The translations under genes were made by a program, and so were the position numbers. Shown here one piece after another: positions 43,661 through 54,330 of a stretch of DNA of 64,000 nt; the first letter of the stretch is position 1, and every line of letters starts with the position of its first letter. The DNA is from Anthoceros angustus (taxonomy: Eukaryota; Streptophyta; Anthocerotopsida; Anthocerotales; Anthocerotaceae). The stretch spans positions 1 to 64,000 of the forward strand of contig VJWM01000186.1 of the NCBI GenBank assembly GCA_010909165.1, given 5' to 3'. Under the pieces are notes generated by a model that saw only the letters and a list, made by a program, of their open reading frames with translations, was not told the DNA's origin and did not search any database.

Positions 43661-45655
43661 CGATGAATGTAACTATTCAGAGAGGATGCGAGTTTGTTGT
43701 CAAACTCGATTGCCTAATGGGTTTCGTAGCGGTTCATCGCATTCATCTTATTAACAGATCTCCTAATAAGGTCGTTGATGAGCAGTTCCAGAGGAGCTAT
43801 GGTCCGAAAGAAACCATCCTACAAGCATGAGTGTTTGTGAGGCATACCGCCATGTTCCAAAAGAGTTTCGGGACAAGTTGGCACCTAAGTCCAAGAAATG
43901 TATTTTTCTTGGCTATGGTGATTCGTGAGATGGGATACCGCTTGTGGGATCGAGCTAGAAAGGTTGTTCAGATTAACGACGTGTTCTTCAATGAGAACAA
44001 GATGCACAGAAGCCTACTCCAACCGTGGAGGTGCGAAGGGTGATCTTCCAAGAAGATGGACATGATCATCATGGGCGTTGATAACCGTGGTAATGCGTGA
44101 GCACATTCCTCCACCCAGATGAACCAAGAGTCGAACAAGCACCTATAGAGGTGCCTCGTGGTCAGGTCGTGCAGATTACACGACCTCGATGTATGATCCA
44201 TCTCGGATTATGTTATGCCGACAGACAGGGGAACCCTCTTCTTACAAAGAGGCCATGCCGAGTAACAAGAGAAGTGGGAGAAGGCCATGCAAATAAATGA
44301 ATTCCGCATAAGAACCAAACTTGGGAGTTGGTTCCGCTTGCTAAGGATAAGAAGGCACTACCGCAAATGGGTGTACAAGATGAAGGTCATATTTGATGGC
44401 AAACCAAAGTACAAGGCACGATTGGTTGCTAAGGGTTTCAAGCAACAACCGTGCATTGACTTTGATGAGATTTTCTCACCGAGTCAAAATGACAACTTTG
44501 CGATGTGTTCTTGCTTTGGTTGCTGTGAATGATATGGAACTTGTATGATGGATGTCAAGACGGCATTCTTGCATGGTGACCTTCAAGAGGAGCCTACATG
44601 AGAACCGTAAGGTTTTGTTGAGAAGGGCAAAGAGCATCCGTGTGCGTTGAGGAAGAGCCTTTATGGTTTGAAACAGCACCGAGAGTGGTATCACAAGTTC
44701 CACTCATTTATGCTTTCTCAAGGCTACAAACGAGCGATGAGGATCATTGCTATAAGCAAGCTAAGGATCAAAGCTTGCTCATTTTGATCCTCTATGTGGA
44801 TGATATGCTAATTGTCGAAAAGATCGATGAGATTTCATTGAAGTCAAAGTTGAATGCTCACTTTGAAATGAGACTTGGGAGAGGCGAGCCATACTTGGCA
44901 TGCGTTAATGCATAGCGCTTTATTTGTCTCATAATACATTAACAGTGCTTCAACGCTTCAACATGGAGAAGGGAAGCCATTGGGTACCCATTGCCTCCAT
45001 ATGTGAAACTTTCGCGGATTGCCCAAGCTCGAGGAGGACAAATGAAATGGAGAAGGTCCCATACTCATCACCGTAGGGAGTTTGATGTATGCAATGATTG
45101 CTACACGCCCCGACATTGCCTTTGCAAGAGTGGTTATTTATGTCAAACCGCAAGAAGCATTGGGAGGCGAAAAGGAGTTATGAGGTATCCGAATGGTACA
45201 AAAGCTTTGTGCATATGTTTTGGTAGTGAAGATGCGTGTGGTTGGGTACAGATGCGATTATGCGGGATATGGAAAAGGAGGTCCACATCGTTATGTCTTC
45301 ACGCACCGGAGGGGCGCCTCATGGCGATCTCGCTGCGGCATTACGCTATCTACCAGAGAGGTATGTTGCAAAGAATCGAGGCTTGCAAGGAAGCCATATG
45401 GCTTGCTCGCTTAGTGGGAGACTTGGGGATCAAGGTTGAGTCGCTGTTGCATTGTGATAGCAGTGCTATCCAATTGGCAAAGAATCCGTTTCATGCGAAG
45501 ACTAAACATGTGGATGTGAAGTATCACTTCATTCGAGAGGTGACAAGAGGGTACAACTTGTCAAGGTTCACACCCCAACCCCGCAGATATTCTTACCAAG
45601 GGACAAGCAATTTGCACAAGCTCGGACAGATGGGCATGAGATAGTCCATTCTCCC
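43640..45655 (+). pseudogene. Ty1/copia integrase C-terminus, RT and RNase H
   Basis: In order: integrase end (CIFLGYGDS-like, then GYRLWD and INDVFFNENKMHR), RT entry (KWVYKMKVIFDGKPKYKARL, VAKGFKQQPCIDFDEIFSP), MDVKTAFLHGDLQEE, SLYGLKQ, and ILILYVDDMLI with the catalytic Asp pair near 44800. RNase H follows with EAIWLARLVGDLG, HCDSSAIQLAKNPFHAKTKH and VDVKYHFIREV (45390-45540). Numerous indels break it into short frames. Gag, protease and the integrase core are missing because T2's leader occupies the left side. An apparent 3' LTR follows at 45687. Confidence 0.9.
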
Positions 45656-45686
45656 ACGAAGGTAAATTGGCCTTTAAGTGGGAGGT

Positions 45687-45905
45687 TGTAAGGGTATTAA
45701 AGCTCAATGTACTTAGACTAATACACTTAGTCTAAGTTAGGTGTCGATATCATTAGTTTAGCTAAGCTAATCACTAGGAAGCTTCTTGTGCTCCTTCCTA
45801 GGAGCTTCTTGTGGAGCTGGGAGCCTATTGAGGGTATAACACCTCCAAGCCTCATCTCAATGAGAGAGCTACACTTGCCTCCTCCTCTCCTCTCCTCTCC
45901 CCTTA
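45687..45905 (+). repeat. 3' LTR of the copia remnant (partial)
   Basis: A polypurine tract (AAGTGGGAGG, 45677-45685) is followed by TGTAAGGGTATTAAAG, the usual start of a copia 3' LTR. The sequence ends in a (CTCCT)n-like run before the next element. No second copy of this LTR is in the window, so its right end is uncertain. Confidence 0.65.
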
Positions 45906-45929
45906 TACCATGGGAAGTCTAAGAGTTCT

Positions 45930-48060
45930 GATGACCAAATCTTGGAGCCCAAGTGAGATTGTTCACAAGAATTGTTTTGGGCTTGGTGAGCAATCCAAGG
46001 TGTCATATTTCAGCACTACCTTCCTCCATTTTCTATGGAAGATCACTCAAGGAGCGGCCGGATTGGGGCTCATCATGTATGAAGCATACACCTACCGGAG
46101 AAGTTGAAACCCAACGCTGGATGAAGACACCCAAGGTCATGCTATCTTAGCACTTATCTAGTGCATTTGTGGGAAGTAGAGGGGCTACTCACAAGTAAGG
46201 AGTTGGATGATTCCAAGCATCCCTTTAACATTGTGTACTTACAGCCATGAGAGGGACAGGGAGTGCTTGGTGCTTTGCAGCTAAAGGAGGTGCCGGCAGC
46301 ACCACCTGGGACATTATTGCTGGAAGGAATCCTCCGAAAGATAGGCCAGAGGATGTGCAGGAGGACTTGCAAGGAGAAGTTGTAGGGGATTTGAAGTTTG
46401 GACCATGGAGGATGCGAGATGGAAGGTAGGATAGATCCTACCATGTGAATCTCCCGAGGGTGGAGGTGTTCCCAGGGTTTGGGACCCCTTCGTCCTCTCA
46501 TGACAAGGCCTACTGGCAGGAATTAGTCCTACCACGGTAGGGAAGTAGTCCTACGGGGAGCACCTCCTACCACGGTAGGAGGAAAGGAAGTCACGGTTTG
46601 GAAGCTCCCAAGAGGAGATAAGAAGGCAACCTGCTAGGTGGGCGAGCGGATGGAGTCACGGTGGGAGGAGTTGCCCCACCAAGTGATGAGCGGGAGCTCA
46701 TCATAGGGAAGCAAGGGATGTAAGATCCCATGAGCAAGGCAAAGGCCTTGAGTCTCCCGGAGGTAAGAAAGGAGACTTAGACATGTTGGAGGAGATGCGA
46801 TAGGGAGATGTTCAGAAGGTAGACATAGGAGCCGCCAAGAGGAGAGTTGAATTCTTGAAGACGGAGGGAGAAGACAAGGACCTACCAAGCAAGGGAAATT
46901 GCGGTAGGCGAGCGGAAACCCAGCGGGAGGATGTTATGAGGATGGAAGCTCAAGTGGAGCACTTGGAAAAGAGTCTTGAGACAAGGCAACAGAAACAAAC
47001 CATCATATTCGGAGAACAAGGCTCTTACCAAGCAATTGGCAGCTCGAGAGGAGAAGGTGGAGCAACTTGCTCACATGGTGCGACATGGAAAAGAAGGCGG
47101 AAGACAAGCAAGTGCTGCTAATGGAGGAAAGGTCAAGACGAGAGCAATCTAAAGAAATGAGGACAGACAAAGGCAAGTAGGCGACATGAGCGGTCATAGC
47201 CACGTGTGAAGATTAGTGACATGGAAAAGGAGCGGGAGAATCACGGAGGCTGGAATTGAAGGAAGAAGAGCTGGAAGAACGGACACATTTTGTCCAAAGA
47301 TTGGAAATGGAACGAGAAGTCCAAAGAACGGAGAATGCACAACTCCCTAGGAGGATAGGGGAGTTGGAAGGAAGAAATGGCAAAGGAGAAGGTCCATGAG
47401 GCGGTAAAAGATATTGTGAGGGAGGTAGATTTCGGGCTGATTATGCCCTACAAGAGAGATTGATCCGCCAACCGCAGTAATGAGAGGACGGAGAATGTGG
47501 CTCTCATGTCAAGACCGTGAGCTGGCCTTGGAGCGAGATGCTTACAAAAGCAAGTGTGAGCATGGAGTATGGCTTGAGGATTACGAAGAATTGGAGATGG
47601 CACAACAACGATTTGCAGCCCATCTTCACAACAAGGTGCTCAAGGCCACTAACGAGTTGCGACGTCGAGAGGAGGATGTTGGGACCTCATGACGATGATA
47701 GGAGGCCCTCATGCAAGTCCAACCGAAGCCTTAGACTTGGAGAGTGTCCCAAGCAACAGGGTGAAGAAACTTCGCACTGTGGAGAAGCGAGAAGCGGGAG
47801 AAGCCGCATGTGGAGAGAATCACCCTGTGAAGTAAGGAAGTGAGGTAGGAACTCCACCGTAGGAGGACTCCTACCGGAGGGACTCACTGTAGTAGGAGAA
47901 GGTCCTACCATGGTAGGCCGGAAGAAGCAGCGATTCAAAGGTCGCTAGCATGGATTTGACGGCAAGGGAGGCGAGTACCTTGGCCCTTGCAGGAAGAAGG
48001 AAGAGGGGTTGATCTTGCAGAATGGAGCAAGAATCACAAGGAGAAGACCAACCTCCCAAC
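45930..48060 (+). pseudogene. Coiled-coil element protein, T3
   Basis: Inverted, diverged copy of T2 (45930-47600 against 28725-27095). The core appears as RLFTRIVLGLVSNPR and GLIMYEAYTYRRS, followed by DRPEDVQEDLQGEVVGDLKF, a palindromic-motif cluster (46430-46580) and a long coiled coil (AREEKVEQLAHMV-type frames, then LALERDAYKSKCEHGVWLED and QQRFAAHLHNKVLKATNEL). T3 extends the C-terminus beyond what T2 keeps, to about 47.9 kb. Frameshifts are frequent. Confidence 0.5.
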
Positions 48061-48129
48061 ATGGGTGTGAGTAAAGGAGCTCACTTGCTCCACAAGTGAG
48101 AGGAAGAGGAGAAGTCGAGGATGAGCCTG

Positions 48130-48302
48130 GCTAAGAGAGCCCCGGCTATTTTATTGGAGGAAGGAACTAGGCATCAAGATAAGGAAGGGATTCATAAGAA
48201 GTCCTTAAATTAGCTTGAAGACATGGGGCAAGATGCCACTTGGGAAGACTTTTCTTTAGAGGAGGACAGCATTAATGCTTGTCACCCAAAGAGAGTGTGT
48301 TG
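48130..48302 (+). pseudogene. Possible 3' end of a gypsy polyprotein
   Basis: Frames read RAPAILLEEGTRHQDKEGI and DMGQDATWEDFSLEEDSI, the latter like the 'A-T-W-E' segment near the end of gypsy integrases. It ends in TGA at about 48300, immediately before LTR-like sequence. Tentative because the rest of the integrase is absent. Confidence 0.35.
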
Positions 48303-49329
48303 ACTAGCTAGATAGGAATGTTGACAGAGCCATTAAGGCTCACATAGGTGAATTTGCTAGAATAGAATTTTACCCAAGATGCTTGGATGTCGAACTTAAA
48401 GTCCGACAGGATACACTAAAATAAGGAGTGAGGCGCTGTGAGGGCGAGGTCAGGTGAGGACCTCCCTATAAAAGGAGGGAGCTTGTGAAGTAAAATTATC
48501 GTGTCTTGCGCCCCCATCCTCCGAGTCCTTCACTTTGTGTGCAATTTCGCCGGGCCGCAAGCCAACGCAGGTCCGGTAGAGAGGAGAACGCGGGTCGGAG
48601 TGTGGGCGGAGGGCTTGCTGCAGCCCCGCCAGCCTCCCTTGTGAATGGTTGTTGTGTGAATTGTTTTGCTTTGAGTGTGTGGCGATGCTCAAGGAACTCG
48701 GCTTGAGGGTAGACTGTGGAAAGACTCCGGAGGTTCTCGTCTGTACAAACCACATAGCAACCGCCCAAGGAAGAACTAATTTCCTGACCGACCTGCTGTG
48801 CCGGGCGAGTTGGAATTAATGAGCCAGCAATTGGTGTTAGAGTAGGAGATTGTGGAGGAAGGAAGGGTAGATGAGTAGAGAAGAAGAGGCGTTGTTGATT
48901 GAGAGAGTTGTGAGGAGGAATTAGAGTGTAGGAAAACTAAGGCCACGGTGAGCCTAAGGGACGAATCCCAACTGCAAGTAAGAGGGCGCCTGTGTGGAGA
49001 AGAGTGTCTTAGGAGTAGGGACGGTTGCGGTGTGGGTCGGGGGTCCCCTGGCGCCGTGATAGACACCTTGTCCGTAAGACGACCGCAATTGTGTGGTGTC
49101 GTTGTAGGTTGAGGTTTGGTTTACGGCAAAGGCGTGGGCGCTGCTGTAGAGGGAGCGTGAGAGGGCGCCTTGCTTGTTTAGAAGGCTGAGGTAGTGTGTA
49201 GTCAGCGTAGTGACGATTTCAAGATCGACCGCCCAAGTCTCATGGGACGAAACCCAACGCATTAAACGACTGGGGATAAGTGTGGCCGCTTAGAGGGGAA
49301 TCTCGGAGTGCCCCGGTTTTCCTCCCACA
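48303..49329 (+). repeat. LTR of a Tat/Athila-like gypsy element
   Basis: Related sequence occurs at 57663-58485 (shared blocks: TATCGTGTCTTGCGC, CTTTGTGTGCA, GCAAGCCAACGCAG, GTGGCGATGCTCAAGGAACT, GAGTTGGAATTAATGAGCCAGCAA). It ends CCTCCCACA just before a primer-binding site, as an LTR should. A TATA box at 48467-48474 suits a U3/R boundary. The exact left end is uncertain; TGTTGACTAGC near 48297 is a candidate. Confidence 0.65.
48467..48474 (+). promoter_or_regulatory. TATA box in the LTR
   Basis: TATAAAAG within CCTCCCTATAAAAGGAGG; the related LTR has TATAAGAG at 57712-57719 in the same context. Transcription would start about 30 bp downstream, in GTGAAGTAAA. Confidence 0.6.
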
Positions 49330-49333
49330 TTTT

Positions 49334-49350
49334 TGGCGCCTGCCGGGGAC
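49334..49350 (+). promoter_or_regulatory. Primer-binding site, Tat/Athila type
   Basis: TGGCGCCTGCCGGGGAC resembles the TGGCGCCGTTGCCGGGGA site used by plant Tat/Ogre/Athila gypsy elements, with two bases missing. It lies 5 bp after the LTR's terminal CA. Confidence 0.7.
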
Positions 49351-49393
49351 TTGTATAAATTGAAATTTTGAGATTTTGTTGCTAGCTTGCAAG

Positions 49394-50130
49394 ATGAGCC
49401 GAGAAGATCTTGTAAGGAGGTGGAGCGGGGTCTAGGAAGAAGCCTCGAACAGGAAGGAGGAGCCCACGCCTGAATGGTGTGATTTTGTGTTCCCGCAGCA
49501 AGAATGGCATGAGAGGAGTTGGCTGATTTTTCTTAACAACCGTGTTTTGGAGGCTATGAGGATGCTTGCAGGTATCTAACAGAGGGAGGGGGAGAGGAGA
49601 AAACCGTAGGAGGTCACCCCACCATCGCAAGAGATCTAAGAGCTGCAAGAAGAAATCAATGGAGGAGGAAAACGCAATGTGGTTGCACGCGGCCTGGAGG
49701 AGGAAGAGCTAAGGGCGCTTGAGGAGGAGGCTTTTTGCCCTTGCCTACAAGGGGAGCCAAGTGATCGTAAAACGCCTGTGAGAAGGGGCAAATCACCGAA
49801 TAAACAAAGGAGGTGGTTGAAGAGGAGTTGGTGTGCGAAGAGGAAAGCGAGGAGGAGGCACCATTTCTTGAGCGCAATTCAAATTCAGCTACCAGCACTG
49901 GGCCTTCTCAATGCTGGAACTTCCGGAGTGGTGGATCTAGCTTAACTTCCAGCAAAACAGAAAGTGAAGAAGGTGGGGTGAGCAGTGGGGAATTTTAGGC
50001 ATGGTCTGAGGATCTTGCGGAGCGCCTTGATAGAATCACTGCCCAGCTCACCCTCTTGGGCGCACACCTAGGGGAGACACATCCCACAAGAGTGCCCAAA
50101 TTTTTGTGGACATCACGACCACAACCAGAT
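49394..50130 (+). pseudogene. Gag N-terminus of the Tat/Athila-like element
   Basis: From ATG 49394 the frame reads MSREDLVRRWSGV, TAG (49433-49435), then EWCDFVFPQQEWHERSWL and LEAMRMLAG. Further stops (TAA, TAG) and a frameshift precede an acidic coiled region (GLEEEELRALEEEAF). A later frame reads LDRITAQLTLLGAHLGE. The position 40 bp after the primer-binding site marks it as gag. It is truncated at about 50150 by the methyltransferase-gypsy element. Confidence 0.55.
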
Positions 50131-50152
50131 ATGCATGGAATCAAAGGTTTCA

Positions 50153-50276
50153 TATCCAAGCCATAATCTACCCTAACGCACACCTCTCAAGCACATCCGT
50201 AAACGACAAGTAAACGACAATGTTCTACGCTAAACACCAAAGACTGATAAACACCAAAATGACACCAAAATGGCAA
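50153..50276. repeat. ~126 bp direct repeat, left copy (partner 50770-50897)
   Basis: Shared from AAGGTTTCATATCCAAGCC to ACACCAAAATGACACC with a handful of substitutions. The two copies flank the LTR at 50271-50728. Confidence 0.8.
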
Positions 50277-50728
50277 AAGTCGATCACGTCCCCTTTGGGC
50301 CCGTCTGTCGATACCCCCCTTTTTCTTCCAAGAGCCTCGCATCCATTGCCACTCCGGGAGCTGTATGGCTGTCCAACCTGCCAACAAACATCAGCAATCC
50401 GCCTCTCCTCGCGGATCACTGCCCTTTTGACGAGCCCCGCTTGGCGCCGTCCGCGACTAATCACGGGCGATCCGCTTGGGAAGCGCGCGGCGCTGTCCGT
50501 GATTCCGGTAGAAGCCGTAACCTCGCCGTAATTACATACAGCTTGGCACTTCATGCTCGACTTCTGTCTTTCGACTTGTTGCCGTGTCAAATCTCATATG
50601 CATCGAAGATGGGCATACACATGCCCATCACCATCCATGTCCATGCACATGAGCATGTGCCCATGGTCATGCACACCCCGCATGCACACATACCCATTGC
50701 ACTCTCTAACATCCTATTTGCCATGACA
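50271..50728 (-). repeat. 3' LTR of the methyltransferase-gypsy element
   Basis: High-similarity copy of 12770-13218. It lies downstream of the integrase-PHD end on the minus strand. It differs by small insertions in the CATG-rich part and scattered substitutions. Confidence 0.65.
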
Positions 50729-50769
50729 GCTGTCGCGCCATAGCTGCATAGCGGGCATGGCACCGAAAG

Positions 50770-50897
50770 GTTTCATATCCAAGCCATAATCTACCCTAAC
50801 GCACACCTCTCAAGCACACCCGTAAACGTCAAGTAAATGACAATGTTCTATGCTAAACACCAAAGACTGATAAACACCAAAATGACACCAAAATGGC
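50770..50897. repeat. ~126 bp direct repeat, right copy
   Basis: Partner of 50153-50276, a few substitutions apart. It continues into unique sequence on its right. Confidence 0.8.
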
Positions 50898-50959
50898 CCC
50901 CTTGCCAAAGTCGCAGCCACAAATTGAGCTGGTTGTGGCAGCACTTTGGACACTTAAAT

Positions 50960-51405
50960 ACCGTAAAATCGCCGGTAGAATCGCCTAAACTTGCTATCAC
51001 GTAGTTGAGGCTCCGATGGTTTCTCATGCTCCAGGCGTCCTGTGGCCAGAAGGGCCGCCACCCGCCGTTCCTCGGGATCGAAGTACTCATCCACCTGGGC
51101 CTTTCCTAATCACTGTCTTTCCCTGGCATGGTGTCGAGCCATCATTTCTTCTTCTTCATCGCTGTCTAGTTCTGTTTTGACCCTGGGAAGTTTTCAACTT
51201 GGCATGTTTCATGGTGTGATTCCATATACAGCAAGAAGGCCTGTAACTCCAGGAAGGTCTCTAGCCGTTCAGGCTTGCCAGGTTGATATTTACGTATCAA
51301 CGGGGTGCGCCACTTGTCCTCCCATGGCCGTTCAGGAAATTGTGGCACACTATGGTGCATCCTACGGAAACATGTCTTGCATGTGTGGTCTGCGTCCAAG
51401 TCCAT
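50960..51405 (-). pseudogene. Unrecognised protein segment downstream of pol
   Basis: The minus strand opens with MDLDADHTCKTCFRRMHHSV, a possible zinc-binding start, then WRTPLIRKYQPGKPERLETF and LELQAFLLYMESHHE. After frameshifts it continues with LDSDEEEEMMARHHARER, VDEYFDPEERRVAALLATG and SKFRRFYRRFYGI, then a stop. The acidic-then-basic composition and consistent direction suggest a genuine 3' ORF of the methyltransferase-gypsy element or a captured host piece. I do not recognise the family. Confidence 0.4.
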
Positions 51406-51492
51406 GTTTGCCAGTTATTTGCGATGTTAAGCTACTAAACTTGCCAGGCCCTCCGACAACGCTCCTACCACCCTAGCACCACCGCTGCTTAA

Positions 51493-51702
51493 CACTCATC
51501 ACTACGCTGGCTAGACGCCACCACCGGCCATGACATGTACACCTACGCCAAACAGATCACCAACGCCGTGACCAGTGGCACATGGGCTGAAATTGTAGCC
51601 CATGATTCAAAGCCCATCACCTGTAGTACGACTGCTGGCATGTACTTGACAATCAGGATCGCCGCACCTTACAAGGGTAGCTCAACAGTCCTGCAACGTT
51701 GA
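51493..51702 (+). other. Unrecognised 69-codon open frame
   Basis: Open on the plus strand from a TAA at 51490-51492 to TGA at 51700-51702, with an internal ATG at 51535. It encodes MYTYAKQITNAVTSGTWAE and TCSTTAGMYLTIRIAAPYK, a globular-looking composition unlike the surrounding low-complexity shadows. The opposite strand is full of stops here. Confidence 0.25.
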
Positions 51703-52098
51703 CGGTGACCCGCAGTCATGTTGTCCCTAAATCGCGAGTTGACCAACCGTGCAAATTGACAAGCAAATTAGTGAGCGCTCGCGCATCCTTTGCCCCGTTC
51801 CTTCAGTGAAATCACAACCATGCTCCTTGCTCCTCCAGTAACTCACTGGCTCCATGCCTTGCGGACGGAGCCCTTGTCAAGCTGCCCGCTGCTCTCGGCA
51901 CCTGCAGCTATCACACACTTCATCATAAATCACGCTCTACCTATGAGACTTTCGATTGCCCCTTTCTTCTGCCTGCGTGCAGTACTGTCACGCTTCCGCT
52001 CCGGATTACTTCGCCCCACGCTCTTGCCCCTCGGGTGTTGGTGCTATCTACATAAAATGCATACGGGCTTTATGCACCGGTTACCCTAAAAATGCTTT
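51703..52098. other. No recognised gene
   Basis: Spacer between the terminal PHD segment and the anonymous ORFs. A 99-residue plus-strand ORF (51790-52089) is hydrophobic but has no counterpart. Confidence 0.4.
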
Positions 52099-52480
52099 TT
52101 AACTCTTAGAAGCCGCGTCCGCGGTAAGCCATCCATACGGCCCCCCAGCCACTGTACCGGATCGCGGGAGGGCACATTGGTGACAATGCCACTCACCATC
52201 TGGTATCACCGTGAGTGGAGGCCGTAGGCAAAACACATGATAGCCCCGATTACATTTGTCACAAAGTATCATTAGCTCCGGGTCCGTGATGTGACCACAA
52301 AATTCGCAAGGCAAGTCAATCGATGGCTTCCAAGCCTGTGGCTGTGTCCTCGTGTCTAAGTTGGGCAGGTGACACGGTGCCAAGTGACGCATATGCTCCT
52401 TACAATGTCATCCATCCTGTCCTTCCAATTCAATGACACCCTGCTCACCCACACTCACCACCGTATCAGACATTACATCC
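52099..52480 (-). pseudogene. Integrase C-terminal tail with PHD finger
   Basis: After a frameshift at about 52490 and a TGA, the frame reads VSVGEQGVIELEGQDG, HLAPCHLPNLD and then CEFCGHITDPELMILCDKC, NRGYHVFC and DGEWHCHQC. That is a complete Cys4-His-Cys3 PHD finger (C-x2-C, 11 residues, C-x2-C-x4-H-x2-C, 14 residues, C-x2-C) with the conserved Trp two residues before the last Cys pair. PHD fingers usually bind the histone H3 tail, so the element could steer integration or its product to particular chromatin. The ORF ends at 52099 soon after the finger. Chromoviruses have a chromodomain at this place; a PHD finger is unusual. Confidence 0.85.
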
Positions 52481-52486
52481 AACGGC

Positions 52487-53764
52487 TCAAGGCGGTCTGT
52501 AAGTAAAAGTCCCCACTTCAAACTTCCTCGCCTTGGGTTTCCATGAGCCACCTCGCGTAAATGCATACCGGAGTTGGTCTCGGTGTTGTGCGATTGCTAA
52601 GTTGTCCATCGCCATTGGGATTACTCGCTGAAACAGCGTGGCTCGGTTTTGCAACTCCAAGAGACACTCTTCTGGATTCTGTGCCCAGTCTACCGGTTTG
52701 GAATAGGTATCAGCCACAATATTTGGCATCACAACGTTCCGTCCAAACATGATGTAATATGGGCTGAAGTTGCCCAGTGCATCTTGTACACTGATCCTAT
52801 ATCCCAATGCCACATGTGGCAACAACTCATCCCAGCAGCCGGGTTCAACCTCAGTGCAACATTTGCGGAGAGAATCCTTGAAAGTTTGTACTAACCATTC
52901 AGCCAACCCGTCAGCTTGAGGATGGTCCCGGGATGTGCGGCGGTGATCTATCAGCTTTGATCCAACAATGCTTGGAATTCACCACGAAACTCGTTGCCTT
53001 GGTCCGTCAATACTTCCGCACAGATCCCATATCTGCTGAGAACACACTGTAGAAATGCCTGGGCCATGTACTTGGAGCTTTTGATTGGAAGAAAAGCCAA
53101 CTCCACCCACTTTGAGAAGTGCTCTATCATCAACATGCAGTGCTTGTTGCCCTATCTTGTCACTGGCAGTTCATGCATCTGATCAACAGACCATCTAAAA
53201 AACAATCCCTTGATAGGCAGCGAATGTAATACCACATCCTGGCTGTTAAACCTTGCCTTCACTGCATCGCACGCAGCATCGCGCCACCACCTGTTCCACA
53301 TCAGCATACATACCTGACCAGAAGTATGTATTCTTCAGCATGTGATGTGTTCTCTTGACACCAAAATGCCCCAGCGTTTTGTGCACCTTGGTCACCAATG
53401 GTTTTCTTTCTTCCACGGGTGGCACCTCCTTGCTCACCCCTCGATCAATCATAAACACCTTACCGTCCTTGTATGTATAGCGAGCGATTCTTTGTTGTAA
53501 CTTCTGAAGAGCCATTGCATCCAAACCAGCTACATGCCCATCCCGCAACAACTGAATGGCACACTTGAGTTTCCATATGTCTCTACCCCCTTTTGATAGC
53601 TGTTGTTCGCTTCCTGGTTCCATGGACATCAATGCCAGGTACACGCTGGGCACGTGCTGAGTAAACCCGAAGTCTTGTCTGGCCCCAATGGTGTTTCCTG
53701 CCCCACACATCGGATTCCTGCTGAGCCTGTCGGCATTGAGATGCACCTTCCCTGCCCGGTGCAC
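52487..53764 (-). pseudogene. Ty3/gypsy integrase
   Basis: Domains in order: RNase H end (HRAGKVHLNADRLSRNP), HHCC zinc domain (VHKTLGHFGVKRTHHML, then CCVRC, 53246-53390), and core with WSVDQMHELP (first Asp), MIEHFSKWVELAF, LTDQGNEFRGEF (second Asp) and LAEWLVQTFKDSLRK (catalytic Glu). YRISVQDALGNFSPYYIMFG and a basic C-terminal part follow. Frameshifts lie near 53246, 52945 and 52490, and a TAG at 53152-53154 interrupts the core. All three catalytic residues survive. Confidence 0.9.
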
Positions 53765-53767
53765 AAT

Positions 53768-54330
53768 CTACATGTCGTGTTCTGACAACAGCAAAGCCCA
53801 TCTAGCAAGCTTCCCGCTCAGTTTCATATTTGTCATCAGCCAGTGCAATGGCTGATGATCCGTGACTAGCTGAAAGCTTCGGCCAAACAGATATACTCTA
53901 AAATGTAGAACCGCCCATATAGCAGCGAGACACTCTCCTTCATAGGACGAGTAATTGGCCTCCGCCGTGTTGTTAGATCTGCTCGCATAGGCGATGACCC
54001 GCTCTCTTCCTTCCTCATCAGTCTGTGCAAGCACGGCTCCGATGCCTACTGCAATGGCTGATGATCCGTGACTAGCTGAAAGCTTCGGCCAAACAGATAT
54101 ACTCTAAAATGTAGAACCGTCCATATAGCAGCGAGACACTCTCCTTCATAGGACGAGTAATTGGCCTTCGCCGTGTTGTTAGATCTGCTCGCATAGGCGA
54201 TGACCCGCTCTCTTCCTTCCTCATCAGTCTGTGCAAGCACGGCTCCGATGCCAACTGCACTCCAATCTGTATACAAGACGAAGGGCTTGTCAAATTTGGG
54301 CCTTTTAAGCATTGGTCTCTCTGCCAATTG
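53768..54330 (-). pseudogene. Ty3/gypsy RNase H, containing a tandem duplication
   Basis: The 5' copy (54046-54327) reads PFVLYTDWSAVGIGAVLAQT, RVIAYASRSNN, YEGECLAAIWTVLHFRVYL and QLVTDHQPL, the normal gypsy RNase H. A second copy of most of this (53768-54034) follows because of a 206 bp tandem duplication, and then ARWALLLSEHDM. 206 is not a multiple of three, so the duplication itself breaks the frame. Confidence 0.9.
53845..54256. repeat. 206 bp tandem duplication inside RNase H
   Basis: 53845-54050 and 54051-54256 match from GCAATGGCTGATGATCCG to GCTCCGATGCC, with only about three substitutions. Recent relative to the rest of the decay. Confidence 0.9.
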
